Source of the DNA: Pseudovibrio zosterae
GTDB lineage: Bacteria > Pseudomonadota > Alphaproteobacteria > Rhizobiales > Stappiaceae
Assembly (NCBI RefSeq): GCF_033843645.1
Contig: NZ_JAWXVZ010000004.1
Location: 335,953-399,952 of the forward strand
Reading direction: 5' to 3'
Length of the DNA stretch: 64,000 nucleotides
Part shown: positions 43,359-51,714 of the stretch, piece by piece
Layout: every line of letters begins with the position of its first letter
Numbering within the stretch: position 1 is the stretch's first letter
The notes under the pieces: generated by a model
Told to the model about the DNA's origin: nothing
Seen by the model: the letters and a program-made list of their open reading frames with translations, nothing else
The model's database searches: none
Made by a program: the position numbers and the translations under genes

Positions 43359-43880
43359 TCACAAACACTTGAAATAGTCAAAGGGTTCCAAGCACTTGGT
43401 GCAGCGATAAAGCGCCTTGCACGGTGTGGAACCAAACTCGCTCACCCGCTCCGTTTCGTTGGCACCGCAATGCGGGCATTGAACCGCCGTCTCACCGAAC
43501 AACGCTCTCTTGGAGTTGGAGCGCTTTTCTGGAGGGGCAATCCCATAGGCCCTCAGCTTGTCGCGCCCTTCTTCGGTGAGCCAATCAGTCGTCCACGGTG
43601 GACTAAGCACGGTCTCCACCCGCGCTGCTGCAAACCCTGCTTCCTGAAGAGCCTTGAGAACTTCATGTTCGATCATGCGCGTTGCAGGGCAACCGGAGTA
43701 AGTTGGCGTAACAAGAGCGACCGGCGCTCCATCCGCTTCAACACGAACCTCCCGCAAGATGCCCAGATCGGCAACAGTGACAACAGGAACTTCTGGATCC
43801 GGAACTTGCGCCGCAGCCTCCCAGGCTTTGCGACGAATAGCCTCCCGGTCCATTGCAACAACACGTCCCATGGCACTCAC
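43359..43880 (-). CDS. paaD: Phenylacetate degradation protein PaaD (Fe-S assembly, DUF59/MIP18 type)
   Basis: Required for activity of the phenylacetyl-CoA epoxidase, probably for Fe-S cluster maturation. The protein has an N-terminal MIP18-like domain (VPDPEVPVVTVADLGIL, TPTYSGCPATRMIE) and a C-terminal zinc-ribbon-like part with CPHCGANE and RCTKC. I place the start at the GTG at 43880, which overlaps the paaC stop in GTGA; an ATG at 43871 is the alternative. Confidence 0.93.
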   Translation of the reverse strand: MSAMGRVVAMDREAIRRKAWEAAAQVPDPEVPVVTVADLGILREVRVEADGAPVALVTPTYSGCPATRMIEHEVLKALQEAGFAAARVETVLSPPWTTDWLTEEGRDKLRAYGIAPPEKRSNSKRALFGETAVQCPHCGANETERVSEFGSTPCKALYRCTKCLEPFDYFKCL

Positions 43881-44635
43881 CAAGTCATGCCAGGATAGGT
43901 ACGCTGCATGTATTGCAGCTCGGCCAAGATATGCCCCAGATGTTCAGTGTGTTCGCCGGAACGCCCACCTGTCTGCATCCAATTGACCTTTGGCATTTCA
44001 AGACCGGCGTCCGTCAGGATGCTGTTCACTTCTGCTTCCCACTGCGGACGCAAGGCCGCGAGATCAACACCAACACCCGCCTCCGCCATTTCCGTGGCAA
44101 GGGCGTCCATCTCAAATAACTCGCCTGTATAAATGGCGAACTCATCCAGCGCATCCACCATTCGTTCCCGGCTTTCGGCCGTACCTTGCCCAAGACGGAT
44201 CACCCATTCGGCCGAGTGGCGAACGTGATAATCCACTTCCTTGACCGCTTTGGCTGCGATGGCTCGAATAGTTTCATCGCTGGACTTGAGCAGGCCGTTC
44301 CAAAGCAGATCCATGAACACGGAATAAAAGAATTGGCGCGTGATAGTATGCGCGAAGTCACCATTGGGACGCTCGACGATCAACGCATTCACGTAATCGT
44401 TCTCATAACGCAAGAATGCTAGCTGATCTTCATCGCGGCCCAGCCCTTCGACCTCACCGGCGTAGGTGTAGAGTGAGCGCGCCTGGCCCAATAGGTCTAG
44501 CGCAATGTTTGCCAGCGCCAGATCCTCTTCCAGCGTAGGCGCATGACCACACCATTCGCCAAGACGCTGCGACAAGATTTGCTGATCATCTCCCAGACGC
44601 AGCAGGTAATTCAACAAGGACTTTTTATCTACCAT
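43877..44635 (-). CDS. paaC: Phenylacetyl-CoA epoxidase structural subunit PaaC
   Basis: Ferritin-like partner subunit that forms the PaaAC core and has no working di-iron site of its own. The 252 residues contain RLGDDQQILSQRLGEWCGHAP near the N-terminus, LALANIALDLLGQARSLY and YHVRHSAEWVIRLGQG, all typical of PaaC. The ATG at 44635 is preceded by GAGGTG; a GTG at 44647 that overlaps the paaB stop is an alternative. It overlaps paaD by 4 bases. Confidence 0.95.
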   Translation of the reverse strand: MVDKKSLLNYLLRLGDDQQILSQRLGEWCGHAPTLEEDLALANIALDLLGQARSLYTYAGEVEGLGRDEDQLAFLRYENDYVNALIVERPNGDFAHTITRQFFYSVFMDLLWNGLLKSSDETIRAIAAKAVKEVDYHVRHSAEWVIRLGQGTAESRERMVDALDEFAIYTGELFEMDALATEMAEAGVGVDLAALRPQWEAEVNSILTDAGLEMPKVNWMQTGGRSGEHTEHLGHILAELQYMQRTYPGMTW

Positions 44636-44643
44636 GCTGCACC

Positions 44644-44931
44644 TCACATATTCCCGACTTCCTCGGGGATCTCGTAGAAGGTTGGGTGTCGATAGATCTT
44701 CGATGCTGTTGGCTCGAACATCATGTCCTTGTCTACCGGATCAGATGCGACGATCTGGTCTGAGCGAACCACCCAAAGGCTTTGCCCTTCTCCCCTGCGC
44801 GTATAGACATCGCGGGCCGCCTGCAGAGCCATTTCCGCATCCGCTGCATGAATTGACCCTGCATGTTTATGGCTGAGGCCATTCCGTGCACGGATGAAAA
44901 CCTCCCAAAGTGGCGTTGGCTTTTCTGACAT
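44644..44931 (-). CDS. paaB: Phenylacetyl-CoA epoxidase subunit PaaB
   Basis: Small bridging subunit of the PaaABC(E) multicomponent oxygenase. The 95 residues show the PaaB text: PLWEVFIRARNGLSHKHAGS, then ALQAARDVYTRRGEGQSLWV. Length agrees with the family (about 95). It lies 18 bases after paaA with GGGAG upstream. Confidence 0.96.
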   Translation of the reverse strand: MSEKPTPLWEVFIRARNGLSHKHAGSIHAADAEMALQAARDVYTRRGEGQSLWVVRSDQIVASDPVDKDMMFEPTASKIYRHPTFYEIPEEVGNM

Positions 44932-44949
44932 GAAATCATCTCCCAGTTA

Positions 44950-45945
44950 TTATTCAGCTGCGGTCTTGGCAGCCTCAGCTGCAGCAGCCCGTTTCTCGGC
45001 AAAAGCGAGAGCTGCCTCGCGCACCCAAGCGCCCTCCCGGTGCGCTTTGCGGCGGGCCTTCATTCGGTCCCGGTTACAAATCCCATCGCCTTTCACGACA
45101 CGCCAGAACTCATCCCAATCGATATCGCTGTAGTCGTAGCCTTGCTTTTCCTCATTCCACTTGAGGTTAGGATCTGGCACCTTCAGCCCAAGATAGCCGG
45201 CCTGCGGCACCGTCGCGTTCACGAACTTGTCGCGCAAACTGTCGTTGGAGAACCGCTTGATCTTCCAGTGCATGGACTGATCTGAATGGGTGGATTCACT
45301 ATCATGCGGCCCGAACATCATAAGGGCCGGCCACCAAATTCGATTGATCGCCTCTTGCGCCAGCTGCTTTTGCTCATCTGTGCCACGGCACAGCGTAAGC
45401 AGGATCTCGTAGCCCTGCCGCTGATGAAAGCTCTCTTCTTTACAAATCCGGATCATGGCACGCGAATACGGCCCATAGGAGCACCGACACAACGCGATCT
45501 GGTTCATGATTGCCGCACCATCGACAAGCCAGCCGATTGCACCGATATCCGCCCACGTTAGGGCTGGATAGTTGAAAATCGACGAGTATTTGGCAGCTCC
45601 TGTGAGCAGCTGATCAGTCAGCTCTTCACGGCTTACACCCAGAGTTTCGGCTGCCGAGTAAAGGTAAAGGCCGTGCCCACCCTCATCCTGCACTTTCGCC
45701 AACAACGCGGCTTTCCGCCGCAAAGTTGGGGCTCGCGTAATCCAGTTCCCCTCAGGCAACATGCCGACGATCTCGGAATGAGCGTGCTGAGAAATCTGAC
45801 GGATCAGTGTTCGTCGATAACCCTCTGGCATCGGATCATTAGGTTCGATCTTCTGCTCGGCATCTATGCGTTTCTGAAAAGCTTCCAGAAACGCTTCGTC
45901 CTCAACAGTCGAGCCATCGGCTCCAATCAGACCTTGCGAATACAT
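44950..45945 (-). CDS. paaA: Phenylacetyl-CoA 1,2-epoxidase catalytic subunit
   Basis: Di-iron oxygenase that epoxidises the aromatic ring of phenylacetyl-CoA. The 331 residues hold the ferritin-like iron ligands: a glutamate in the HAHSEIVGMLPEGNW region, the ExxH of QDEGGHGLYLY, and a second ExxH in CKEESFHQRQGYE. The C-terminus NRDRMKARRKAHREGAWVRE is typical. The start follows GGGAGGG. First gene of paaABCDE, 83 bases downstream of paaX on the same strand; the gap carries an operator-like half site. Confidence 0.97.
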   Translation of the reverse strand: MYSQGLIGADGSTVEDEAFLEAFQKRIDAEQKIEPNDPMPEGYRRTLIRQISQHAHSEIVGMLPEGNWITRAPTLRRKAALLAKVQDEGGHGLYLYSAAETLGVSREELTDQLLTGAAKYSSIFNYPALTWADIGAIGWLVDGAAIMNQIALCRCSYGPYSRAMIRICKEESFHQRQGYEILLTLCRGTDEQKQLAQEAINRIWWPALMMFGPHDSESTHSDQSMHWKIKRFSNDSLRDKFVNATVPQAGYLGLKVPDPNLKWNEEKQGYDYSDIDWDEFWRVVKGDGICNRDRMKARRKAHREGAWVREAALAFAEKRAAAAEAAKTAAE

Positions 45946-45994
45946 GGCGTCCCTCCCGCTTGTACCAAGCTCATAGGGATAATCATGTATTACA

Positions 45995-46011
45995 AAAACC
46001 AGACGGTCAAT
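45995..46011. promoter_or_regulatory. Operator-like half site upstream of paaA
   Basis: CGGTCAAT at 46004-46011 is identical to the right flank of the palindrome at 51607-51623 and is preceded by CC-AG-A, giving 6 of the 10 fixed positions of CCGNCCGGNCGG. It lies 50-66 bases upstream of paaA in an AT-rich setting, which suits a promoter under the same regulator. Weaker than the sites upstream of paaG/paaN. Confidence 0.35.
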
Positions 46012-46028
46012 TAATTTTTCGCAACATA

Positions 46029-46952
46029 TTAACTTTCAAGGACGCGAAATCGATTTCCTGCGCGGTCACTCGCATTTGCCAAAGTGCCGTTGGGGCCTTC
46101 AGCAACAGTAGAGAGCCACTCATCACTTGAAACAGCGAGCGCCGAATAGCAATTGGCAACCAGACGACGCGCCTCGTCGCCTATCCACTTGTCTCCGATA
46201 ACATCTGCGGGGAGCATGGGATCTCGCAGCACCAAACGCCTGAAGTCATGGATCAGCAAGGTTCGTGCTGCCATAGCGGAAAGTGGTGTGAGCTGTTCAC
46301 CGGCTTTCAGTGTTTCATGGAGCGGACCATACACATCCATAAAGCGGCTGTAGTCCTCCTCCAGCTCATCAAGACTCCAGGCAACAACACCCAAAGCTTC
46401 TGCGTTGGAGGGCGCTTCAAGGCGGCTTGTGAAGATGAAATCCCCCTGTTCGAGAGTGGGAACTGGCAAGCCCTCAGACACTTCCGGGCGGATGAACACT
46501 GTTGGTGCCACAGCTCCGAAGCCACAAGCCTTCAGCTGTCTCCGCCTTGCATCCCGCCCCTCACCGGCAGCCTCCGAAACGATCAGGATCGTCCACGAAC
46601 CTTCCCACTTTCGGTCAAGCGGCGCGTAGATGCGTATGCTGGCCCGTTCGAACTCAGCACGCCCCGCCTCAGCCAATCGATAAAAGCTTTTGCGCCCGGA
46701 GCGCTCTCGGGACACCCAACCATCCTGCGCAAGGCGCGACATGGCAGCACGTACAGAACCCGCTTCGATTTGAAGCCTCTCGCAGATCTCAAGCAGCGAA
46801 CCCAGCCAAACCTCGCCGCCACGCGGCAGCACAGCATCACCAAAAATGGTGATGATAATAGACCAAACCCGAAGGCGTTCGCGGCGATGCAGATGGGAAA
46901 TCAGGTCCTCAAGGACAGGCTCAACGGGCAGCTCAGGCATACTCAGAGGCAT
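46029..46952 (-). CDS. paaX: PaaX-family transcriptional regulator of phenylacetate catabolism
   Basis: GntR-like repressor that releases DNA on binding phenylacetyl-CoA. The protein has an N-terminal winged helix (GGEVWLGSLLEICERLQIEA, then VRAAMSRLAQDGWVSRERSG), the PaaX core WEGSWTILIVSE, and the C-terminal HDFRRLVLRDPMLPADVIG, a family hallmark. The start is uncertain: ATG at 46952 (307 residues), ATG at 46940, or a TTG at 46988. It sits between the TetR gene and paaA on the same strand. Confidence 0.92.
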   Translation of the reverse strand: MPLSMPELPVEPVLEDLISHLHRRERLRVWSIIITIFGDAVLPRGGEVWLGSLLEICERLQIEAGSVRAAMSRLAQDGWVSRERSGRKSFYRLAEAGRAEFERASIRIYAPLDRKWEGSWTILIVSEAAGEGRDARRRQLKACGFGAVAPTVFIRPEVSEGLPVPTLEQGDFIFTSRLEAPSNAEALGVVAWSLDELEEDYSRFMDVYGPLHETLKAGEQLTPLSAMAARTLLIHDFRRLVLRDPMLPADVIGDKWIGDEARRLVANCYSALAVSSDEWLSTVAEGPNGTLANASDRAGNRFRVLES

Positions 46953-46954
46953 CT

Positions 46955-46966
46955 CCGACCGGGCAG
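46955..46966. promoter_or_regulatory. Operator-like site overlapping the paaX start region
   Basis: CCGACCGGGCAG matches 9 of 10 fixed positions of CCGNCCGGNCGG and lies 2 bases before the ATG at 46952, covering its ribosome site. If paaX starts further upstream this is coding sequence and may be a chance match. Confidence 0.3.
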
Positions 46967-47011
46967 ACAATGGACGGCCACGGCTCAAATCATGGATTCG
47001 TTTGGAGCAGC

Positions 47012-47608
47012 CTAGAGGGAACGTGCACCTGCAACAATAATCTGCGTAACAATTACAGCGTAGTCTTCACGACTTACAGGACCATTCGGCCGGAACCACA
47101 TGTAGTGCCAGTTCAACATTCCGAACAGCGACATGGTCACAGGCTTCAACAGCACGTCATCTGCATCGGCAAACCGCGGATTGATCCCGCGAATGGCATC
47201 GGCAAACACCACTACAAGACGTCGCTCAAGCGCCTTGATGCTCTCCTGTTCCTCCGGACCAAGAAACTTCAGTGCATTGAGCTGCACCTTGTGCTCGTTG
47301 TCGGCATCCTGATAGCCGAGCAGCAAAGCAATGCAGAGTCCCTTGAGGCGCTCCTCTGCGCCAGCCGTCGGCGCATCTGCCTCCTCAACGCGCTCGCACA
47401 AGTCTTCAAGGTGCCCTCTGATCACATCGTAAAGGAGGGCATCCTTGTTCTTGTAGTAGTGGTAGAGCAAGGCCTTGGACATCCCGCAAGCCGCAGCGAG
47501 TGAAGACATTGATGATCGGTCATAACCTTCTGCAGCAAACATGCTCGCAGCGGTAGTCAGGATCAATTCACGCTTCTGGTCGTAGTCAACCGCTTTGGTA
47601 CGGGCCAC
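47012..47608 (-). CDS. TetR-family regulator (PaaR-like)
   Basis: A 198-residue TetR-type regulator. The N-terminal helix-turn-helix is clear: ILTTAASMFAAEGYDRSSMS, then LAAACGMSKALLYHYYKNKD (residues about 36-55). The rest is a helical ligand domain. It lies in the paa block between paaK (35 bases upstream) and paaX (about 60 bases downstream) on the same strand, so control of the paa genes in response to phenylacetyl-CoA is the likely role, as for PaaR in other bacteria. It is the best candidate to bind the CCGNCCGGNCGG palindromes nearby, since TetR sites are commonly of this symmetric form. Confidence 0.9.
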   Translation of the reverse strand: MARTKAVDYDQKRELILTTAASMFAAEGYDRSSMSSLAAACGMSKALLYHYYKNKDALLYDVIRGHLEDLCERVEEADAPTAGAEERLKGLCIALLLGYQDADNEHKVQLNALKFLGPEEQESIKALERRLVVVFADAIRGINPRFADADDVLLKPVTMSLFGMLNWHYMWFRPNGPVSREDYAVIVTQIIVAGARSL

Positions 47609-47643
47609 TGGCTTCCATCCTTTTTCTGGAGATTGGCGACTTG

Positions 47644-48954
47644 CTAGCCGGTCAGGCGTTTATCGTCAACACGTTTGGCCTTTCCTACCGACCGTTCCAT
47701 TGCACCTGGATCAAGCACCCTCACCTTCACAGAGATGCCGATCACGCTCTTCACATGGTGCCCAAGCTCCCGCACGCTTTGTTCGCGCGCCTCAGCTCCC
47801 GCAGAGTCAGGAAGCGCTTCGCAGAAGACGATCATCGTGTCCATTCGCCCATCACGTACCAGTTCAATGCGGTAGTGCGGAGAAAGCCCGGAGCACTTTA
47901 GAACCTGCTCTTCAATCTGCGTTGGGAACACGTTCACCCCCCGCACAATCATCATGTCGTCAGAACGCCCGGTCACTTTCTCCATACGGCGCATGGAGCG
48001 AGCTGTACCAGGCAGCAAGCGCGTCAGGTCACGCGTACGATAGCGAATGATCGGAAATGCTTCTTTGGTGAGGGAGGTAAACACAAGCTCACCTTTTTCT
48101 CCGTCTGGCAGCACTTGACCCGTCTCAGGGTCAATCACCTCGGGATAGAAATGGTCCTCCCAAATATGAAGACCGTCTTTAGTCTCGACACATTCGTTTG
48201 CGACCCCCGGCCCCATAACCTCAGAGAGACCGTAGATGTCGACAGCGTGCATGTCGAACGCATCCTCGATCTCCTTCCGCATGGCATTTGTCCATGGCTC
48301 GGCCCCAAAGATGCCTACCTTCATTGAGCTTTCACGGGGGTCTATACCGGCATGCCGAAACTCATCCAGAATGGAAAGCATGTAGGACGGTGTTACCATG
48401 ATGATGTCAGGACGGAAGTCCTGCATCAAGGTTACCTGACGCTCTGTCATCCCCCCGGAAACCGGCACAACGGTGCAGCCCAGCGCCTCAGCTCCATAAT
48501 GTGCTCCAAGCCCGCCCGTGAACAGTCCATACCCGTAGGCCACATGCACCATGTCCCCAGCACGCCCACCGGAAGCGCGAATTGAACGCGCCACAACGGA
48601 TGCCCAGGTATCAATGTCCTTTCGAGTATATCCGACCACGGTTGGCCTGCCCGTCGTGCCAGAAGAGGCATGCACGCGTGCCAATTTTTCTTTTGGCACG
48701 GAGAACATCCCGAATGGGTAGTTCTCACGAAGGTCCGACTTCACCGTGAACGGGAACTTTGCAAGATCAGAGAGCTGCAGCAAATCCTCCGGATGCACAC
48801 CCGCATCGTTAAAAGACTTCCGATAAAATGGCGAGTTGTTATAGGCATGCGCCAGAGACCATTTCAGACGCTCCAGTTGAACGGACGCAATTTCATCACG
48901 GGATGCGGTTTCTATCGGCTCCAGATCACCTGGCCTTGGGGACAGGTCTAACAT
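47644..48954 (-). CDS. paaK: Phenylacetate-CoA ligase
   Basis: Activates phenylacetate to phenylacetyl-CoA with ATP, the committing step. The 436 residues match PaaK: NNSPFYRKSFNDAGVHPEDL near residue 39, the P-loop SSGTTGRPTVVGYT (97-110), the VHVAYGYGLFTGGLGAHYGA segment, YGLSEVMGPGVA, and a C-terminal GRSDDMMIVRGVNVFPTQIE. Length is normal. It lies 79 bases after paaJ and leads into the TetR gene. Confidence 0.97.
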   Translation of the reverse strand: MLDLSPRPGDLEPIETASRDEIASVQLERLKWSLAHAYNNSPFYRKSFNDAGVHPEDLLQLSDLAKFPFTVKSDLRENYPFGMFSVPKEKLARVHASSGTTGRPTVVGYTRKDIDTWASVVARSIRASGGRAGDMVHVAYGYGLFTGGLGAHYGAEALGCTVVPVSGGMTERQVTLMQDFRPDIIMVTPSYMLSILDEFRHAGIDPRESSMKVGIFGAEPWTNAMRKEIEDAFDMHAVDIYGLSEVMGPGVANECVETKDGLHIWEDHFYPEVIDPETGQVLPDGEKGELVFTSLTKEAFPIIRYRTRDLTRLLPGTARSMRRMEKVTGRSDDMMIVRGVNVFPTQIEEQVLKCSGLSPHYRIELVRDGRMDTMIVFCEALPDSAGAEAREQSVRELGHHVKSVIGISVKVRVLDPGAMERSVGKAKRVDDKRLTG

Positions 48955-49033
48955 CGTGTTTCCTCCTCATCACGGCCCGGCGGCATCCTTGCCCTCCCAT
49001 GCCAGGCACTGTTTTCTTTGTTCTTGAAACCGT

Positions 49034-50239
49034 TCAGACGCGCTCAAGCATCAAGGCAATGCCCTGCCCTACGCCAATGCACATGGTGCACAGCGCTCGG
49101 CGCGCACCGCGCAGGTGCATCTCTGTAGCTGCAGTCAGAGCCAGTCGCGCACCAGACATGCCAAGCGGATGGCCCAACGCAATGGCACCACCATTTGGGT
49201 TCACGTGTTCCGCATCGTCTGGCAAGCCAAGGCGCCTCAGCGTCGCCAAAGCCTGAGCGGCAAAAGCTTCATTCAACTCAATCAGGTCTACATCTGAAAT
49301 GGAACGCCCGAGGCGCGTGAGCAGCTTTTCAGTAGCCGGGGCTGGGCCTATACCCATGATACGAGGTTCAACACCGGCAGTTGCCAACCCGGAAATCCGC
49401 GCCAAGGGCTTCAAGCCATAACGCTCCACCGCCGCCTCAGATGCCACGATCACCGCCGCCGCGCCATCGTTTACCCCAGAAGCATTGCCCGCTGTAACAG
49501 AGCCACCCATACGAAACGGCGTTGGTAGCGAAGCAAGTTTCTCAATCGTTGTTTCTCTTGGGTGCTCATCCCTATCAACAACGATGGGCGCTCCTTTGCG
49601 TTGAGGAATTTCTATCGCTGTGATTTCCTGCCTCAAGCGTCCGGACGCCTGAGCTGCCGAAGCGCGCTGCTGGCTTCTAAAAGCGAACGCGTCCTGATCT
49701 GCACGGCTGATGTTAAAATCCTCGGCGACGTTCTCAGCAGTCTCCGGCATGGAGTCGATGCCATATTGGGTCTGCATGAGCTTGTTCACGAACCGCCACC
49801 CAATGGTGGTGTCATACACTTCGTTTGCGCGAGAATAGGCGGTTTCAGCTTTCGGCATAACAAAGGGCGCACGAGACATGCTCTCCACCCCACCGGCCAG
49901 CATGACGTCAGCTTCACCCGCCTTGATAGAGCGCGCTGCCAACCCAATTGCGTCCATACCAGATCCGCAAAGGCGATTAATCGTTGTACCGGGAACAGAG
50001 ATCGGCAACCCGGCAAGTAATGCCCCCATGCGGGCGACATTTCTGTTGTCCTCGCCCGCCTGATTGGCACACCCCATAATGACGTCTTCGACGGCTTCAC
50101 CCGGGAGGCCGGAAGCCTTCTCCATCACAGCGCGTATCACACGGGCCAGCATGTCATCAGGGCGAATAGGCGCCAATGCGCCCCCATATCTGCCAATCGC
50201 GGTGCGAGTGCCTTCGCATATGTATGCGTGAATGGTCAT
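49034..50239 (-). CDS. paaJ: 3-oxoadipyl-CoA / 3-oxo-5,6-dehydrosuberyl-CoA thiolase
   Basis: Thiolytic cleavage of 3-oxoadipyl-CoA to acetyl-CoA and succinyl-CoA, and of the earlier C8 intermediate. The 401-residue thiolase carries the nucleophile Cys91 in INRLCGSGMDA, the histidine of GGAIALGHPLGMSGARL and the second catalytic Cys in MCIGVGQGIAL. The N-terminus EGTRTAIGRYGGALAPIRPDD is characteristic of PcaF/PaaJ. It overlaps paaI by 4 bases. PcaF is the close alternative, but the neighbours favour PaaJ. Confidence 0.93.
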   Translation of the reverse strand: MTIHAYICEGTRTAIGRYGGALAPIRPDDMLARVIRAVMEKASGLPGEAVEDVIMGCANQAGEDNRNVARMGALLAGLPISVPGTTINRLCGSGMDAIGLAARSIKAGEADVMLAGGVESMSRAPFVMPKAETAYSRANEVYDTTIGWRFVNKLMQTQYGIDSMPETAENVAEDFNISRADQDAFAFRSQQRASAAQASGRLRQEITAIEIPQRKGAPIVVDRDEHPRETTIEKLASLPTPFRMGGSVTAGNASGVNDGAAAVIVASEAAVERYGLKPLARISGLATAGVEPRIMGIGPAPATEKLLTRLGRSISDVDLIELNEAFAAQALATLRRLGLPDDAEHVNPNGGAIALGHPLGMSGARLALTAATEMHLRGARRALCTMCIGVGQGIALMLERV

Positions 50240-50706
50240 GCCTCTGGTCCCTCTGGTAAATGTGTGCCGCGCACTTGCCTCGAATGACCGCGAAACTCCG
50301 CAATCAAACTGCCGTCCTCTTTGGTAACCCGGATGTCGTAGATGCCATTGCGGCCAAAACGGGTCACTTCCTCGGCCGTGGCGACCAGCATGTCGCCTTC
50401 AAATGCAGGGGCGACAAAAGTAATCGAGCAATGTTGCGCAACAACGCGGGGGTTGTAGCTGTTGCAGGCGAAGGCGAAGGCACTGTCCGCAAGCGCGAAA
50501 ATGAACCCACCATGGGCAGTAGCATGCCCATTGCACATCGCTTTGGTCACTTGCATGGAGATCCGCGCATGCCCGGCGGCCACATGCTCCAGTGACATAC
50601 CCAACTGCTGCGACGCTTCATCATCCGCCCACATGGACTGGGCACAAGCGCCAGCCAGTTCGTCAGGCGTCATGTCGCTCGGCCGTTTACCTAACTCAGC
50701 GGACAT
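50236..50706 (-). CDS. paaI: Hydroxyphenylacetyl-CoA thioesterase PaaI
   Basis: Hot-dog fold thioesterase that rescues CoA from dead-end ring-hydroxylated phenylacetyl-CoA. The 156 residues contain the HGGFIFALADSAFAFACNSY motif (His65-Gly66, catalytic Asp74), typical of PaaI. One base separates it from paaG and it overlaps paaJ by 4 bases, so the three genes are surely cotranscribed. Confidence 0.95.
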   Translation of the reverse strand: MSAELGKRPSDMTPDELAGACAQSMWADDEASQQLGMSLEHVAAGHARISMQVTKAMCNGHATAHGGFIFALADSAFAFACNSYNPRVVAQHCSITFVAPAFEGDMLVATAEEVTRFGRNGIYDIRVTKEDGSLIAEFRGHSRQVRGTHLPEGPEA

Positions 50707-50707
50707 G

Positions 50708-51502
50708 TCATTCCCTCCCGGAAAAGTTCGGGGCGCGCTTTTGCAAGAAGGCGCTCACACCCTCAGCGTAATCCGCGGATCGCCCCAGTCGGCGCTGGTA
50801 GTCGCGCTCCAAATCAAGCTGTTCATCCAGCGAGTTGGTCGCCGCCGCCTGCACCGCCATTTTGGTCATGGCCAATCCAAGCGTTGGCCCAACCGCAAAA
50901 CTTTCCACCATGGCGAGGGCCTCATCCATCAGGTTCTCATCCTCAACAGCACGCCAGATGAGCCCCCACTGCTCTGCGGTCTCCGCCATCAACGGCGCCC
51001 CAGTCAGCATCAGAGCCTTTGACCGAGCCTCTCCAATGAGCTGTGTCATTGTCCAGGTCCCGCCGGAATCAGGCACAAGACCGATTTTTGAGAACGCTTG
51101 GATAAAGCGGGCGGATTTCGCTGCCAGAACCACATCGCACGCAAGAGCAATGTTTGCGCCGGCACCGGCTGCGACGCCATTTACGGCGCACACGACAGGT
51201 TTTTGAAGCGAACGGATCAGCCGAATGAGAGGATTGTAGAAGGTCTCCAGCGTCTCTCCCAAATCAACGCCATCCTCCATCTTTGTCGGGTCTCGATCGC
51301 CGAGGTCTTGTCCTGCGCAGAAACCGCGACCAGCGCCTGTCAACAAAACCGCTCTGACGGCACCGTCCTCTCCCGCCTCTTTCATGGCGACGAAAAGTGC
51401 CCGATGCTGTTCATCGTTGAAGGCGTTCAACTTGTCTGGCCGGTTCAGGGTTATCACCGTGAAACCCTGCTTCTTTTCGACCAGTACCGGTTCCTCTGCC
51501 AT
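50708..51502 (-). CDS. paaG: Ring 1,2-epoxyphenylacetyl-CoA isomerase
   Basis: Crotonase-fold isomerase that converts the ring epoxide to oxepin-CoA. The 264 residues show the oxyanion-hole segments AGRGFCAGQDLGDRDP and VNGVAAGAGANIALACDVVL, then FSKIGLVPDSGGTWTMTQLI with the acidic residue region of the active site; all fit PaaG. First gene of the minus-strand paaGIJK run; the divergent promoter region to paaN contains two operator-like sites. Confidence 0.94.
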   Translation of the reverse strand: MAEEPVLVEKKQGFTVITLNRPDKLNAFNDEQHRALFVAMKEAGEDGAVRAVLLTGAGRGFCAGQDLGDRDPTKMEDGVDLGETLETFYNPLIRLIRSLQKPVVCAVNGVAAGAGANIALACDVVLAAKSARFIQAFSKIGLVPDSGGTWTMTQLIGEARSKALMLTGAPLMAETAEQWGLIWRAVEDENLMDEALAMVESFAVGPTLGLAMTKMAVQAAATNSLDEQLDLERDYQRRLGRSADYAEGVSAFLQKRAPNFSGRE

Positions 51503-51606
51503 TGCCTGTCCCTCCCGAGTCTTAATCGCAACACCGCGGAAACACTTAGCTTTCGCTATTCAAATCGTTCGTTTTTTGCAATCAATATAAAATTATCTTG
51601 CATAAT

Positions 51607-51618
51607 CCGTCCGGTCGG
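51607..51618. promoter_or_regulatory. Palindromic operator CCGTCCGGTCGG between paaG and paaN
   Basis: A perfect match to CCGNCCGGNCGG (symmetric at all ten fixed positions), flanked on the right by TCAAT. It is 105 bases upstream of paaG and 97 bases upstream of paaN, in an AT-rich divergent promoter region. Probable binding site of the local TetR-family regulator. Confidence 0.6.
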
Positions 51619-51684
51619 TCAATCATAACCGAAGAACGTGAGACAAATAATTTTGATCCATCGCTGCTACTCATTGCAATTTTT

Positions 51685-51696
51685 ACGAGCGGTCGG
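51685..51696. promoter_or_regulatory. Second operator-like site upstream of paaN
   Basis: ACGAGCGGTCGG matches 8 of 10 fixed positions of CCGNCCGGNCGG and ends 18 bases before the paaN ATG. Together with 51607-51618 it would put both divergent promoters under the same regulator. Confidence 0.45.
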
Positions 51697-51714
51697 ATCG
51701 TATGGGAGAGATAG

